From Rhodospirillaceae bacterium UBA4468 (GTDB taxonomy: Bacteria; Pseudomonadota; Alphaproteobacteria; Rhodospirillales; Casp-alpha2), in contig DGOK01000069.1 of assembly GCA_002389385.1 (NCBI GenBank), positions 1 to 51,435 of the forward strand: a DNA stretch of 51,435 bases, written 5' to 3'. Positions 35,085 through 43,936 of this stretch are shown here, one piece after another (position 1 is the first letter of the stretch; each line of letters opens with the position of its first letter). The notes beneath the pieces were generated by a model that saw only the letters and a program-made list of their open reading frames with translations, ran no database searches and was not told the DNA's origin. Made by a program: the position numbers and the translations under genes.

Positions 35085-35986
35085 TGCATTCGAATTCAGA
35101 TAACCAAAGTTTGCTGCGAGGTGCAGGTCTGCTGATTTGTGGGTTCGCAATCATTCCTGTAATGGATGCGGCCGCGAAGGATCTGATCGGGCAGGGGTAT
35201 TCGCCAATTCTGATTGCATTCGCAAGGTTTGCGCTGTCGGCGATTATACTGTCGCCGCTGTTGCTCCGCCGGGGTGCTGCCAAGCAATTGGTTGGTGCGG
35301 GTGCGCTGATGCAGGTTATCCGCGCTATAATGCTGGCAATCGCAACGGTGCTATTTTTCTCGGCACTTGAGACGATGAAGATGGCAGACGCATTGGCTGT
35401 ATATTTCATCTATCCGTTTTTAATCACGTTGATGGCACCTTTGCTGTTGAGTGAGAAAGTTGGATTGAGACGCTTTGTCGCTGTGCTTATCGGGTTTTGT
35501 GGATCGCTCCTCATCATCCGGCCAGGTTTTCAAGAAGTGCCCATTGGCGTCTATTACGTGCTTGTGGCGAGTGTGTGCTTTGCACTTTTCAATGTACTTA
35601 CACGACGCTTAACGGGCATGGGTGATCCATGGATGACTGTTTTCTATCAATCACTTGTTGGTGCCATCGTGCTTGCGGTCTTTGTGCCCGGACATTGGCG
35701 GATGCCAGATACAGGCGCGATGATGTTGTTGGGATTGATGATTGCTGCGGCCGTCATTGGCCACTGGCTTTTGATCAAAGCATATGCTTATGCACCAGCG
35801 TCGTTGCTCACACCATTTAGCTATTTTGAAATGGTGTCAGCGGTTGTGATTGGGTATTTGTGGTTTACTGATCTACCCGATGGTCCGACATGGGCTGGTA
35901 TCGGTATTATTGTCGCGACAGGAATTTACATCTCGATGCGAGAGCGGAAGAAAAAGCAGAGACAGGAAATGCCAACGAAGGCTTAG
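35084..35986 (+). CDS. EamA/DMT-family permease
   Basis: This is a 300-residue permease with ten membrane helices. Repeat one begins 'LICGFAIIPVMDAAAKDLIGQGYSPILIAFARF' (in parts) and repeat two begins near residue 150 ('GVYYVLVASVCFALFNVLTRRL'). The tail is basic ('RERKKKQRQ'). Its ATG overlaps the stop of the haloacetate-dehalogenase-like gene, so it is translationally coupled and may move the substrate or product of that enzyme. That link is inferred; EamA substrates cannot be read from sequence. It converges on the acyl-CoA synthetase gene. Confidence 0.9.
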   Translation: MHSNSDNQSLLRGAGLLICGFAIIPVMDAAAKDLIGQGYSPILIAFARFALSAIILSPLLLRRGAAKQLVGAGALMQVIRAIMLAIATVLFFSALETMKMADALAVYFIYPFLITLMAPLLLSEKVGLRRFVAVLIGFCGSLLIIRPGFQEVPIGVYYVLVASVCFALFNVLTRRLTGMGDPWMTVFYQSLVGAIVLAVFVPGHWRMPDTGAMMLLGLMIAAAVIGHWLLIKAYAYAPASLLTPFSYFEMVSAVVIGYLWFTDLPDGPTWAGIGIIVATGIYISMRERKKKQRQEMPTKA

Positions 35987-36006
35987 CATCAGGCCAAAAC
36001 AGGTCG

Positions 36007-37791
36007 CTATTTCTTGTAAAGAGCCTCTAGGCGATCTTCATAAACGTCGCGTACAATGTGACGGCGGACTTTCATTGTCGGCGTCATCTGATGGTTCTCA
36101 ACACTGAAGGGTTCGTTTGCGATAATAAAACGTCGAACCTTTTCGATATTGCTAAGTGATTTGTTGACGCGCCCTAGTGCTGGTGCCATCGCCATATGTA
36201 ATTCTTTGTCGTTGGCTAACTCGGTAAGGTCGCCTTTCTTTTTGTTCTCTCGTTTCCATATTGTCAGCCAATCCGCATCCGGGACGAAGACTGCAACCAG
36301 GTTAGGCCGTTTATCACCATAAACCATGGCCTGAGATAATTCTTGTTCGGCGATCAGGATGCCTTCGACACGCTGTGGCGCAATATTATCGCCACCTGAA
36401 TTGACGATGATATCTTTCTTGCGGTCCGTAATGAGCAGATGGCCATTTTCATTAAACTTGCCAATATCACCCGTGTATAACCAGCCATCACGAACGGTAT
36501 CGCGGGTCGCTTCCTCGTTGTTCCAGTATCCCATCATAACCAATTCACCACGGACAAGAATTTCACCATCCTCGGCGATTTTTACTTCTGTGTTGATGAC
36601 AGGCCTGCCGACAGTATTAAGGCGTGCGTCAGGTGCCCGGTTTACTGAAATTAACGGCGCTGATTCTGTCTGACCATACCCTTGAAGGATACGAAGGCCC
36701 AGCGCGTTAAAGAAGATTCCAATCTCAGGGTTGAGGGGCGCGCCGCCTGAGACCAGTGCCTTCAAGCGTCCACCAAAACGGCCACGTACTTTATCGCGCA
36801 CAAGCTTGTCTAAAATAATATCGATGATTGTCTCGATGGGACCTAAGCGACCGGTTTCGTATTTTTTGCGGCCAAGCTCCAGAGTCTTTTCGAACATCGC
36901 TTTCTTGAGGACACCAGCCTTCAATACACCGGCCATAATCTTTTGGTGCAGAACTTCATAAAGACGGGGCACAGCGGTCATGATCGTTGGATGGCATTCG
37001 GCCATATTTGCGGAAAGACTTTCAACACCTTCTGCGTAATAAATCTCTCCACCAACGGCGATTGGGAAGAACTGACCAGCGGTGTGCTCATAAGAATGGC
37101 TAAGTGGGAGGAACGATAGAAATACCTCACGTTCAAGACCAAGGTCAGTCAATGCGTCCATCGCCCCAGCACAGTTATGCAGAATCGCACCATGGTGAAG
37201 CATGACGCCTTTAGGTACGCCGCCGGTGCCAGATGTATAAATAATACATGCCATTTGATCCGAAGTGACCTGCTCTGCCATTTGGATGATGTTTTCATCC
37301 CGTGCGCGGCCGGTCTCAAGCAAGCTAGCGATGTCTATGATTTTTGGGCCTGAAGTGCTCGTCGCCATCTTCTCCATAACGATAATAAATTCGAGGCCTT
37401 CGATTTTTTTGGCACCTTGGATAACTTTTTCTGCAAGTTTTGCCGTCGATACGATAACACCTTTGGCACCACTGTCCTTCAAGATGTGATTGTGGTCTGC
37501 CGGGGTATTCGTAATGTAAGCGGGAGTTGTAACGGCACCGATTGCCATTATGGCAACGTCACTGATCAGCCATGCTGGACGATTTTCTGCGACAAGAACG
37601 ACACGATCACCAGCTTCTACGCCAAGTGATAAAAGCCCACGTGCAAGCGCAACCGCGCGGGCATTCGCGTCGGCCCATGATAAACTTTCATAGTCACCGC
37701 CGCATTTTTGCCATAGAAACGGCTGCTCACGATAGGTGGCGGCTTGCTCAAAAAACATAGTTGCCAGATTTGGCCACAAATGTATGGTCAT
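36007..37791 (-). CDS. Long-chain acyl-CoA synthetase (AMP-forming)
   Basis: This 594-residue AMP-binding enzyme activates fatty acids to acyl-CoA through acyl-adenylates. The ATP signature 'IIYTSGTGGVPKGVMLHH' lies near residues 180-197, followed by 'LPLSHSYEHTAGQF', the 'GYGQTESAPLIS' motif (near 368), 'YTGDIG' and 'DRKKDIIVNSGGDNIAPQ', which carries the hinge and lysine region. The sequence is of the FadD15/FAA type (eukaryote-like long-chain group), slightly longer than E. coli FadD. No signal peptide is seen, so it is probably peripheral to the inner membrane. It stands alone between a convergent permease gene and a divergent M3 peptidase gene. Confidence 0.93.
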   Translation of the reverse strand: MTIHLWPNLATMFFEQAATYREQPFLWQKCGGDYESLSWADANARAVALARGLLSLGVEAGDRVVLVAENRPAWLISDVAIMAIGAVTTPAYITNTPADHNHILKDSGAKGVIVSTAKLAEKVIQGAKKIEGLEFIIVMEKMATSTSGPKIIDIASLLETGRARDENIIQMAEQVTSDQMACIIYTSGTGGVPKGVMLHHGAILHNCAGAMDALTDLGLEREVFLSFLPLSHSYEHTAGQFFPIAVGGEIYYAEGVESLSANMAECHPTIMTAVPRLYEVLHQKIMAGVLKAGVLKKAMFEKTLELGRKKYETGRLGPIETIIDIILDKLVRDKVRGRFGGRLKALVSGGAPLNPEIGIFFNALGLRILQGYGQTESAPLISVNRAPDARLNTVGRPVINTEVKIAEDGEILVRGELVMMGYWNNEEATRDTVRDGWLYTGDIGKFNENGHLLITDRKKDIIVNSGGDNIAPQRVEGILIAEQELSQAMVYGDKRPNLVAVFVPDADWLTIWKRENKKKGDLTELANDKELHMAMAPALGRVNKSLSNIEKVRRFIIANEPFSVENHQMTPTMKVRRHIVRDVYEDRLEALYKK

Positions 37792-37897
37792 TTTTATCTT
37801 GCCCTCTCTTGTGAACGCCTCAACATGCGTACTTTAGGCCGTCTCGCGGCTTATCTCGTATAATTTATAGAGATTTTGAGACAGGGTTCCAATCAAC

Positions 37898-39691
37898 ATG
37901 ACGACAACGGCGACGAAAACGGATTCAGATACACCTCCTACATGGGATCTGGCTGACTTATTTAAAGGGTTAGATGACCCTGAAATCGATAAGGCTTTAT
38001 CATCTAGAAATGGGGATTCAGCATCATTTCAGAAAGAATTTGCAGGCAAGTTGGCTAGCCTGAGCGGTGCTGCATTTGGTGCTGCGATTGCACGTTATGA
38101 AGATATTCTTGAAGGCGCCTTCAAAGTTATGAGTTATGCGCAGCTTTTGCATGCAGCAGATACGGCAAACCAAGAAATCGCGCAGTTTCATCAGTCATGC
38201 CAAGAACGCGTTAATGGGATCACGGGGACATTGTTATTCTTTACGTTGGAATTAAACCGTATCGAAGACGATGTCTTGAATGAACAACTCAAAGACCCTG
38301 CTTTGGCACGTTATCGCCCCTGGATTGACGCTGAGCGTCAAGCTCGCCCCTATCAATTAAGTGATGATATTGAGCAAATGCTCCATGATAAATCTGTCAC
38401 GGGGCATGCGGCTTGGACGCGCATGTTCGATGAGACAATGTCGGAACTTCGTTTTCCGTTTGATGGTAAGTCTTTGCCTGTTGGTGATATCCTAAATCAT
38501 ATGACCAGCGCGGATGCCGCTGTACGTGAACGTGCAGGGCGTGGTGTTGCCGAAGGGCTGACATCACGTATTCGCCTGTTCTCACTCGTCACAAACACAA
38601 TCGCTAAAGATAAAGAGATTGAAGACACAAAACGTAATTTCCCAAGGCCGATGAGTGCTCGGAATATTGCGAACCAGGTGGAAGATGATGTTGTCGATGC
38701 ATTGAGCACTGCCGTTACCAGTAATTACGGACGCTTAAGCCATCGTTATTATGCCTTAAAGGCGCGCTGGTTTAGTGTTGATCAATTAAATTGGTGGGAC
38801 CGTAATGCACCGTTCCCAAAAACGCCTGAGCGGACATATTCCTGGGATCAGGCGCGTGAAACTGTCTTGAGTGCTTATGATGGATTTGCGCCTGAGATGG
38901 CCAAGACGGCTGAGCAGTTTTTCGATGATCGCTGGATTGATGCATCTCCGCGTGCGGGCAAGAACTCGGGTGCTTTCGCGCATCCTGTTGTGCCATCTGC
39001 GCACCCTTATGTGTTAATGAACTTCTATGGTAAACCGCGCGATGTCATGACACTGGCCCATGAGCTGGGGCACGGTGTGCATCAGGTGTTGGCTGGCCCA
39101 CAAGGGACACTTCTTTCCAACACGCCGCTGACATTGGCTGAAACAGCCTCAGTATTTGGTGAGATGCTGACCTTCAGGGCCATCCTTAATGCTGAGCAAG
39201 ACCCTGCTAAGCGGCGTGTGCTGCTGGCTGATAAGGTCGAGGATATGTTGAACACTGTTGTGCGCCAAATCGCATTTCACCAATTTGAAACCCGTGTTCA
39301 CGACCAGCGCCGGGTCAGCGAACTCACAGCGACACAGATTGGTGATATCTGGATCGAGACGCAGTCAGAAAGTCTGGGACCTGCAATTAAGTTTGATGAT
39401 GATTACCGGTCCTTGTGGTCATACATTCCTCATTTTGTGCACTCGCCGTTCTACGTTTACGCCTATGCGTTCGGCGATTGCTTGGTTAATACTTTGTATG
39501 GTCTTTACCAAGACGGTCATCCAAAATTCCAAGAGAAATATTTTGAGATGCTGGCTGCGGGTGGCACCATGCGTCACCGCGAGTTATTAGCCCCATTTGG
39601 TCTGGATGCGTCAGATCCGGCTTTCTGGAACCGCGGCCTTGATGTGATCTCAGGATTTATCGATGATCTCGAAGCGGACCTCCCGGCATGA
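37898..39691 (+). CDS. M3-family oligoendopeptidase (PepF-like)
   Basis: This is a 597-residue zinc metallopeptidase that degrades small cytoplasmic peptides. The zinc motif is H388-E-L-G-H392 in 'LAHELGHGVHQVL', and the third ligand is the glutamate of 'TLAETASVFGEML' 24-28 residues later. Earlier 'FPRPMSARNIANQVEDDVVDAL' and later 'FVHSPFYVYAYAFGDCLVN' are typical of the PepF/M3B group. The N-terminus has no signal peptide. Its stop overlaps the ATG of the next gene by four bases (ATGA). Confidence 0.95.
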   Translation: MTTTATKTDSDTPPTWDLADLFKGLDDPEIDKALSSRNGDSASFQKEFAGKLASLSGAAFGAAIARYEDILEGAFKVMSYAQLLHAADTANQEIAQFHQSCQERVNGITGTLLFFTLELNRIEDDVLNEQLKDPALARYRPWIDAERQARPYQLSDDIEQMLHDKSVTGHAAWTRMFDETMSELRFPFDGKSLPVGDILNHMTSADAAVRERAGRGVAEGLTSRIRLFSLVTNTIAKDKEIEDTKRNFPRPMSARNIANQVEDDVVDALSTAVTSNYGRLSHRYYALKARWFSVDQLNWWDRNAPFPKTPERTYSWDQARETVLSAYDGFAPEMAKTAEQFFDDRWIDASPRAGKNSGAFAHPVVPSAHPYVLMNFYGKPRDVMTLAHELGHGVHQVLAGPQGTLLSNTPLTLAETASVFGEMLTFRAILNAEQDPAKRRVLLADKVEDMLNTVVRQIAFHQFETRVHDQRRVSELTATQIGDIWIETQSESLGPAIKFDDDYRSLWSYIPHFVHSPFYVYAYAFGDCLVNTLYGLYQDGHPKFQEKYFEMLAAGGTMRHRELLAPFGLDASDPAFWNRGLDVISGFIDDLEADLPA

Positions 39692-40500
39692 GCATGAACA
39701 TCTCTGACGTTCATCTGATCCATAGGAAAGCCGAACCAGAGACGACAGCGCCTCCCATTTTATTTATACATGGTGCCTTTGCAGGGGCGTGGTGTTGGGA
39801 CGAGTATTTTTTGCCATGGTTCGCAAATGCCGGCTTCGATGCGTATGCGATTGACCTGCCGGGTCGGCGGAATCGTTCCGATTATGCAAGGCTGCAAGAC
39901 TATACGATAAGTGATTATCAAGACGCCGTGTTCGCTGTGATTGATAGTTTCGATCAACCGCCAATTGTTGTTGGCCATTCAATGGGTGGTTTCTTGGGGT
40001 GGCGTGCTGCTGAAGAAAAAGACATTGCAGCTTTGGTGATGATGGCACCTGTCCCACCGACAGGACTGGCCGCTCCGGCGATGCAATTGGCTGTCACAAA
40101 TCCAGCATTGGCCATGGATGTTGCGTCTGTGCATGCAGGGGATATCGCCAGCGTTGATACGTTGCATCAAACAATGTTCTCCAAGAGCGTGCCGAAAGAT
40201 GTCGCCGCGCAATACATCAGTCGTTTCCAAGGTGAAAGCCAGCTCGCCGTTGCTGGGTTGTACAACCCTCGAATGCCAAACATCATGGGCGTTTGGGGGA
40301 CACTGATTAAGATTGTCGGTGGTGACAGTGATCCACTTATTCCTGCAGCTCATGTTCATTGGACGGGTTCCATTTGTGGCAGAAGCGCCTATATATATGA
40401 GAACATGGGACATGGCATGATGCTGGAAACTGATTGGCTGCGGGTCGCAGAAGATATATCCGAGTGGTTGGATGACCAGGGATTGCGTGTGTCGGATTGA
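39688..40500 (+). CDS. Alpha/beta hydrolase, substrate unknown
   Basis: This is a 270-residue hydrolase. The oxyanion region is 'LFIHGAFAGAWCWDEYF' (about 25-42) and the nucleophile elbow is 'VVGHSMGGFLGW' with Ser98. An acid candidate lies in 'VGGDSDPLIPAAH' (about 213-225) and the catalytic His in 'ENMGHGMMLE'. The cap region is short. It is coupled to the M3 peptidase gene by an ATGA overlap and precedes the AarF-like gene by 25 bp. An esterase or lipase-like activity is likely; the substrate cannot be assigned. Confidence 0.88.
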   Translation: MSMNISDVHLIHRKAEPETTAPPILFIHGAFAGAWCWDEYFLPWFANAGFDAYAIDLPGRRNRSDYARLQDYTISDYQDAVFAVIDSFDQPPIVVGHSMGGFLGWRAAEEKDIAALVMMAPVPPTGLAAPAMQLAVTNPALAMDVASVHAGDIASVDTLHQTMFSKSVPKDVAAQYISRFQGESQLAVAGLYNPRMPNIMGVWGTLIKIVGGDSDPLIPAAHVHWTGSICGRSAYIYENMGHGMMLETDWLRVAEDISEWLDDQGLRVSD

Positions 40501-40525
40501 ACTGCAACCGGAGTTCTGACGCAGT

Positions 40526-41866
40526 ATGAGTGAAAATAATAGTTTTGGTGGTCGTTTGCGGCGTTATGCCAAAGTTGGCACTGCGGTCAGCGGGGTTGCG
40601 GCTAAAGCTGTTGGTGGTCGTGTCTTTGGCATTGAGTTTGATAAGGCGCAACACGCCAAGGAAATTCAGCTGGCACTTGGTGGTCTAAAGGGACCGCTTA
40701 TGAAGGTTGCGCAAATTTTGTCGACCATTCCTGACGTTTTGCCCGAAGAATACACAGAAGAACTGACCAAATTACAGATGGATGCGCCACCTATGGGGTG
40801 GGCGTTTGTGAAACGCCGAATGACGGCTGAGCTTGGTCCTGGATGGCTAAAAGAATTTGAGCATTTTGAGCGTGAGGCCTGTAAAGCCGCTTCACTCGGT
40901 CAGGTCCATCGTGCGACGTCTTTGGATGGACGCGACATCGCTTGTAAAATTCAATATCCAGACATGTCATCAGCGGTTGAGGCTGATCTGCGTCAGCTCA
41001 AGCTCGTGTTCTCGTTGTACCGACAATATGACAAGTCAATTGATCCGGGCGAGATACATGCTGAGTTATCGGAACGCCTGCGTGAAGAGCTAGACTACGA
41101 ACGCGAAGCGAAGAACATGTTGCTATATAGGAATATGCTTGCCGGTGAAGCGTGTGTTCATGTGCCTGAACCATTGTTGGATGTATCGAGCAAGCGTCTG
41201 TTGTCGATGACTTGGCTTGAGGGTGCGCCCTTACTCGACAATCGCGAAGCCAGTATCGAGCGTCGAAACGATTTGGCGATGAGCATGTTCCGCGCATGGT
41301 ATGTGCCGTTCTATCACTATGGTGTCATTCATGGTGATCCACATCTTGGTAATTATAGTGCGCGCGATGATGGCTCAATTAATCTTCTCGATTATGGGTG
41401 TATTCGAATTTTCCCACCGGCGTTTGTGGGTGCCGTGATCGATTTATACTTTGCGCTTTTGAATGACGATGAAGACTTAGCGGTCCATGCTTATGAGACG
41501 TGGGGGTTTAAAGGCCTGAATAAAGAAATGATTGGCGTGCTCAACCAATGGGCTGAATTTCTTTATGCACCTTTGCTTGAGGATAAAGTCCAGACGATCC
41601 AGGAAAAGAGCGGCGTTCAGTACGGTGCCGGTGTTGCGGCAAAAGTACATGCTGAGCTTAAAAAGTTTGGTGGTGTGACACCGCCGCGAGAATTCGTGTT
41701 GATGGACCGTGCAGCCATTGGCTTGGGCAGCGTCTTTACGCACCTTGATGCCGAGATTAACTGGCATCAGATGTTCCACGAATTGATCGAAGGTTTCGAC
41801 GTTGATGTGCTGGCAAAAAGACAAGCTGATGCATTGACGGCAGTCGACCTTAATGAATTCATATAA
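40526..41866 (+). CDS. ABC1/AarF/UbiB-family atypical kinase
   Basis: This is a 446-residue UbiB/COQ8-like atypical protein kinase. This family supports ubiquinone biosynthesis or lipid handling. Motifs: 'ACKAASLGQVHRA' (the Ala-rich loop replacing the P-loop), the invariant lysine in 'DIACKIQYPDM', 'ERLREELDYEREAKNM', the catalytic 'VIHGDPHLGNY' and 'LLDYGCIRIF' (DFG equivalent, DYG). The usual N-terminal KxGQ reads 'MKVAQILSTIPDVLP', so the glycine is replaced by alanine. No membrane helices are seen at the C-terminus, unlike UbiB itself, so it is a soluble ADCK-type relative. A COQ9-family gene lies about 9 kb downstream. Confidence 0.9.
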   Translation: MSENNSFGGRLRRYAKVGTAVSGVAAKAVGGRVFGIEFDKAQHAKEIQLALGGLKGPLMKVAQILSTIPDVLPEEYTEELTKLQMDAPPMGWAFVKRRMTAELGPGWLKEFEHFEREACKAASLGQVHRATSLDGRDIACKIQYPDMSSAVEADLRQLKLVFSLYRQYDKSIDPGEIHAELSERLREELDYEREAKNMLLYRNMLAGEACVHVPEPLLDVSSKRLLSMTWLEGAPLLDNREASIERRNDLAMSMFRAWYVPFYHYGVIHGDPHLGNYSARDDGSINLLDYGCIRIFPPAFVGAVIDLYFALLNDDEDLAVHAYETWGFKGLNKEMIGVLNQWAEFLYAPLLEDKVQTIQEKSGVQYGAGVAAKVHAELKKFGGVTPPREFVLMDRAAIGLGSVFTHLDAEINWHQMFHELIEGFDVDVLAKRQADALTAVDLNEFI

Positions 41867-41949
41867 AGCGAGCCCGCCTTGTTGCCCATGGCACCGAGGA
41901 CTAAGTTAAGGCTCTGCAATCTGATTTAAAATTTAAAGGATGTGCTCCC

Positions 41950-42534
41950 ATGTTTGTCAAAGGCGGCGGCACAAAGAAGAGGTTTCTGAAACAAGGTGAA
42001 GTCCTGTTTCGTGACGGTGATGCTGGGGACGCTGCATTCATCGTCGATAGTGGTCATGTCGGTATTTGTAAAATTGTCGAAGGCGAAGAGGACGAATTGG
42101 CAACGCTGAACCCGGGTGAGTTGTTTGGTGAGATGGCGATTGTTGATGGGTCCAAGCGAATGGCGCATGCTTTAGCTAAAGAAGACAGCGTCGTTATCGA
42201 GATTCCAACAGCGGCACTAGAGATGCGATTAAAGAAAGTTGATCCCTTTCTTAAGGCGCTGATGAATATCCTTGTGAATAATCTGCGCAGTGTGCATCAG
42301 GCGTATATGAAACGTGCGCGCTCAATCAATGATTACATGAATGCGATTGAATTCCACACGCAGGGGTTCCGACTTTATTTGACGCGCCTGGACGAGTCGC
42401 AAATGTCGACTGAAGGATTAGAGAAGCTGGCGCGGATTGATGTGCTGGTTCGAGATTTACGAAGGTCGTTCAAAGATCATGATGATCCAAGGTTTAGCGC
42501 ACTCCGAGAACAAGATATCAACCACAAAAAATAA
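41950..42534 (+). CDS. Cyclic-nucleotide-binding domain protein without DNA-binding domain
   Basis: This is a 194-residue protein. Residues about 10-115 form a CAP-like cyclic-nucleotide-binding beta barrel: 'KQGEVLFRDGDAGDAAFIVDSGHVGI', then the phosphate-binding cassette 'GELFGEMAIVDGSKRMAHA', in which the key Glu and Arg are present. Residues 120-194 are charged helices ('VNNLRSVHQAYMKRARSINDYMNAIEFH') with no helix-turn-helix, so it is not a CRP/FNR repressor or activator. It probably senses cAMP or cGMP, or only keeps the fold, and signals through protein contact. An AAGGA ribosome site precedes the ATG at 41950. It follows the AarF-like gene and converges on a permease gene. Confidence 0.88.
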   Translation: MFVKGGGTKKRFLKQGEVLFRDGDAGDAAFIVDSGHVGICKIVEGEEDELATLNPGELFGEMAIVDGSKRMAHALAKEDSVVIEIPTAALEMRLKKVDPFLKALMNILVNNLRSVHQAYMKRARSINDYMNAIEFHTQGFRLYLTRLDESQMSTEGLEKLARIDVLVRDLRRSFKDHDDPRFSALREQDINHKK

Positions 42535-42542
42535 CCAATAGG

Positions 42543-43418
42543 CTATATGTCTTTCGTTAAACGTGTCCCATAAAATATTGCGATGATGACCAATGTGACG
42601 CCTGTGAGCTGAAGCGGACTAAGAGTTTCGCCAAGTACAAACCATGCAAACGCGATTGAAACCACAGGTTCAATGTTGTGGATCAATGCGACATTCCCTG
42701 CACTGGCAAACTTAACGGCGGCCATCTGTGCTGTGACACCGATAAGGTTGGCGACACCGGCGCAACAAAGCGCGATCCAGCCCAATGTCGTCTGCGGTAA
42801 GGAAAAAGTGTCTGTTGTCAGCATGATCACAAGGGCGAGTGGAAATAAGAGCAGGTTTGCATAAGCCGCCAATAGGATCGGCTCAACTGTTTCAGATGCT
42901 TTGGCACCGGCTAGAAAAAACACAACGGTGCCAAGCCCACCGATAAACGCTAACGCAACCCCAATGGGATTGAGAGTCTCGAAACTGGGCCCTAAGGCCA
43001 ATCCCAAACCGGCAAAGGCAAATAGAAAAGTTGCCAATCGTTTTGGGCCAGGCATTTTACGGGCCTTTATCGCCTCATAAGCCAGAATGACGAGTGGAAA
43101 AGTATAGAAGATCAGTGCGGCCAGCCCGATCGGGATATAGGCAACGCTCATCATGTAACCAAACGAGATCATCACGAGGCCGACACAACACATTGCCGTT
43201 GCGCGCCATGCGGCTCTTGGGAGAGCAATTTGCCCACAGACGAGCCGCGCCACGATGAACATCACAATGAGGCCAAGGGCACCACGCGAGGTGATCAAGG
43301 TGAGTGGCGTTGATCCGGCATCGTACATCAAACGTGCAAATGTCGTAATGAACGCAAGCGATGACGCTGCCAAGAAGGCAAGCATCAGACCTTTTTGTTG
43401 CCCTTGAGCTTTAATCAT
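42543..43418 (-). CDS. EamA/DMT-family permease
   Basis: This 291-residue permease has ten hydrophobic helices in two EamA repeats. The first contains 'ASSLAFITTFARLMYDAGSTPLTLITSRGALGLIVM' (in parts) and the second contains 'GVALAFIGGLGTVVFFLAGAKASE'. The C-terminus 'HNIEPVVSIAFAWFVLGETLSPLQLTGV' is the typical helix 9-10 block. It lies alone, 8 bp from the convergent cyclic-nucleotide-binding gene and divergent from ridA. The substrate is unknown. Confidence 0.9.
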   Translation of the reverse strand: MIKAQGQQKGLMLAFLAASSLAFITTFARLMYDAGSTPLTLITSRGALGLIVMFIVARLVCGQIALPRAAWRATAMCCVGLVMISFGYMMSVAYIPIGLAALIFYTFPLVILAYEAIKARKMPGPKRLATFLFAFAGLGLALGPSFETLNPIGVALAFIGGLGTVVFFLAGAKASETVEPILLAAYANLLLFPLALVIMLTTDTFSLPQTTLGWIALCCAGVANLIGVTAQMAAVKFASAGNVALIHNIEPVVSIAFAWFVLGETLSPLQLTGVTLVIIAIFYGTRLTKDI

Positions 43419-43512
43419 GTTTCCCCGCTAGACAGCAAAACCCCCACGTATTCTAATGCACGTATCAGGCTTTGTGGTCTGACCATGACAGTTATTTAGT
43501 CCGAGGGAAAAT

Positions 43513-43911
43513 ATGTCCGATCCAATCTTTCATAATTTTAGTTCTGCACCAACGCACGTTGCGCCGTTCTCTCATGCCGTAGAAAGCGATGGATGGATCC
43601 AGATAACGGGACAAATGCCAACGGACCCGAATGATGACAGCGCACCATTACCCGAAGGTGTTGAAGCGCAGACACGACGTGTCATGGACAATCTTATTAT
43701 TGTACTGGAAGGTTTGGGGCTTGGCCTCGAGCATGTGTTATCGACACGCGTCTATATCACGGAGTTCAAGCGTGATTACGAGGACATGAACAACACATAC
43801 AAAAGCTATTTCCCAGCTGACCGCCGACCCGCGCGCACATGCATTGGCGTCACAGGGCTAGCCCGAGACGCGCTCGTCGAAATCGATATGGTCGCGAAAC
43901 GCCCAGCCTGA
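43513..43911 (+). CDS. RidA/YjgF-family enamine/imine deaminase
   Basis: RidA proteins hydrolyse reactive enamines and imines released by PLP enzymes. The 132 residues show 'FSHAVESDGWIQITGQMPTDPN', 'GLGLGLEHVLSTRVYITEF' and the closing 'RPARTCIGVTGLARDALVEIDMVA', in which the arginine of 'ARTC' matches the substrate-binding Arg105 of E. coli RidA. The ATG at 43513 follows GAGGG. It converges on the creatinase gene, with 25 bp between stops. Confidence 0.93.
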   Translation: MSDPIFHNFSSAPTHVAPFSHAVESDGWIQITGQMPTDPNDDSAPLPEGVEAQTRRVMDNLIIVLEGLGLGLEHVLSTRVYITEFKRDYEDMNNTYKSYFPADRRPARTCIGVTGLARDALVEIDMVAKRPA

Positions 43912-43936
43912 GAATAATTGGTGTCCGAGGCTCGCC

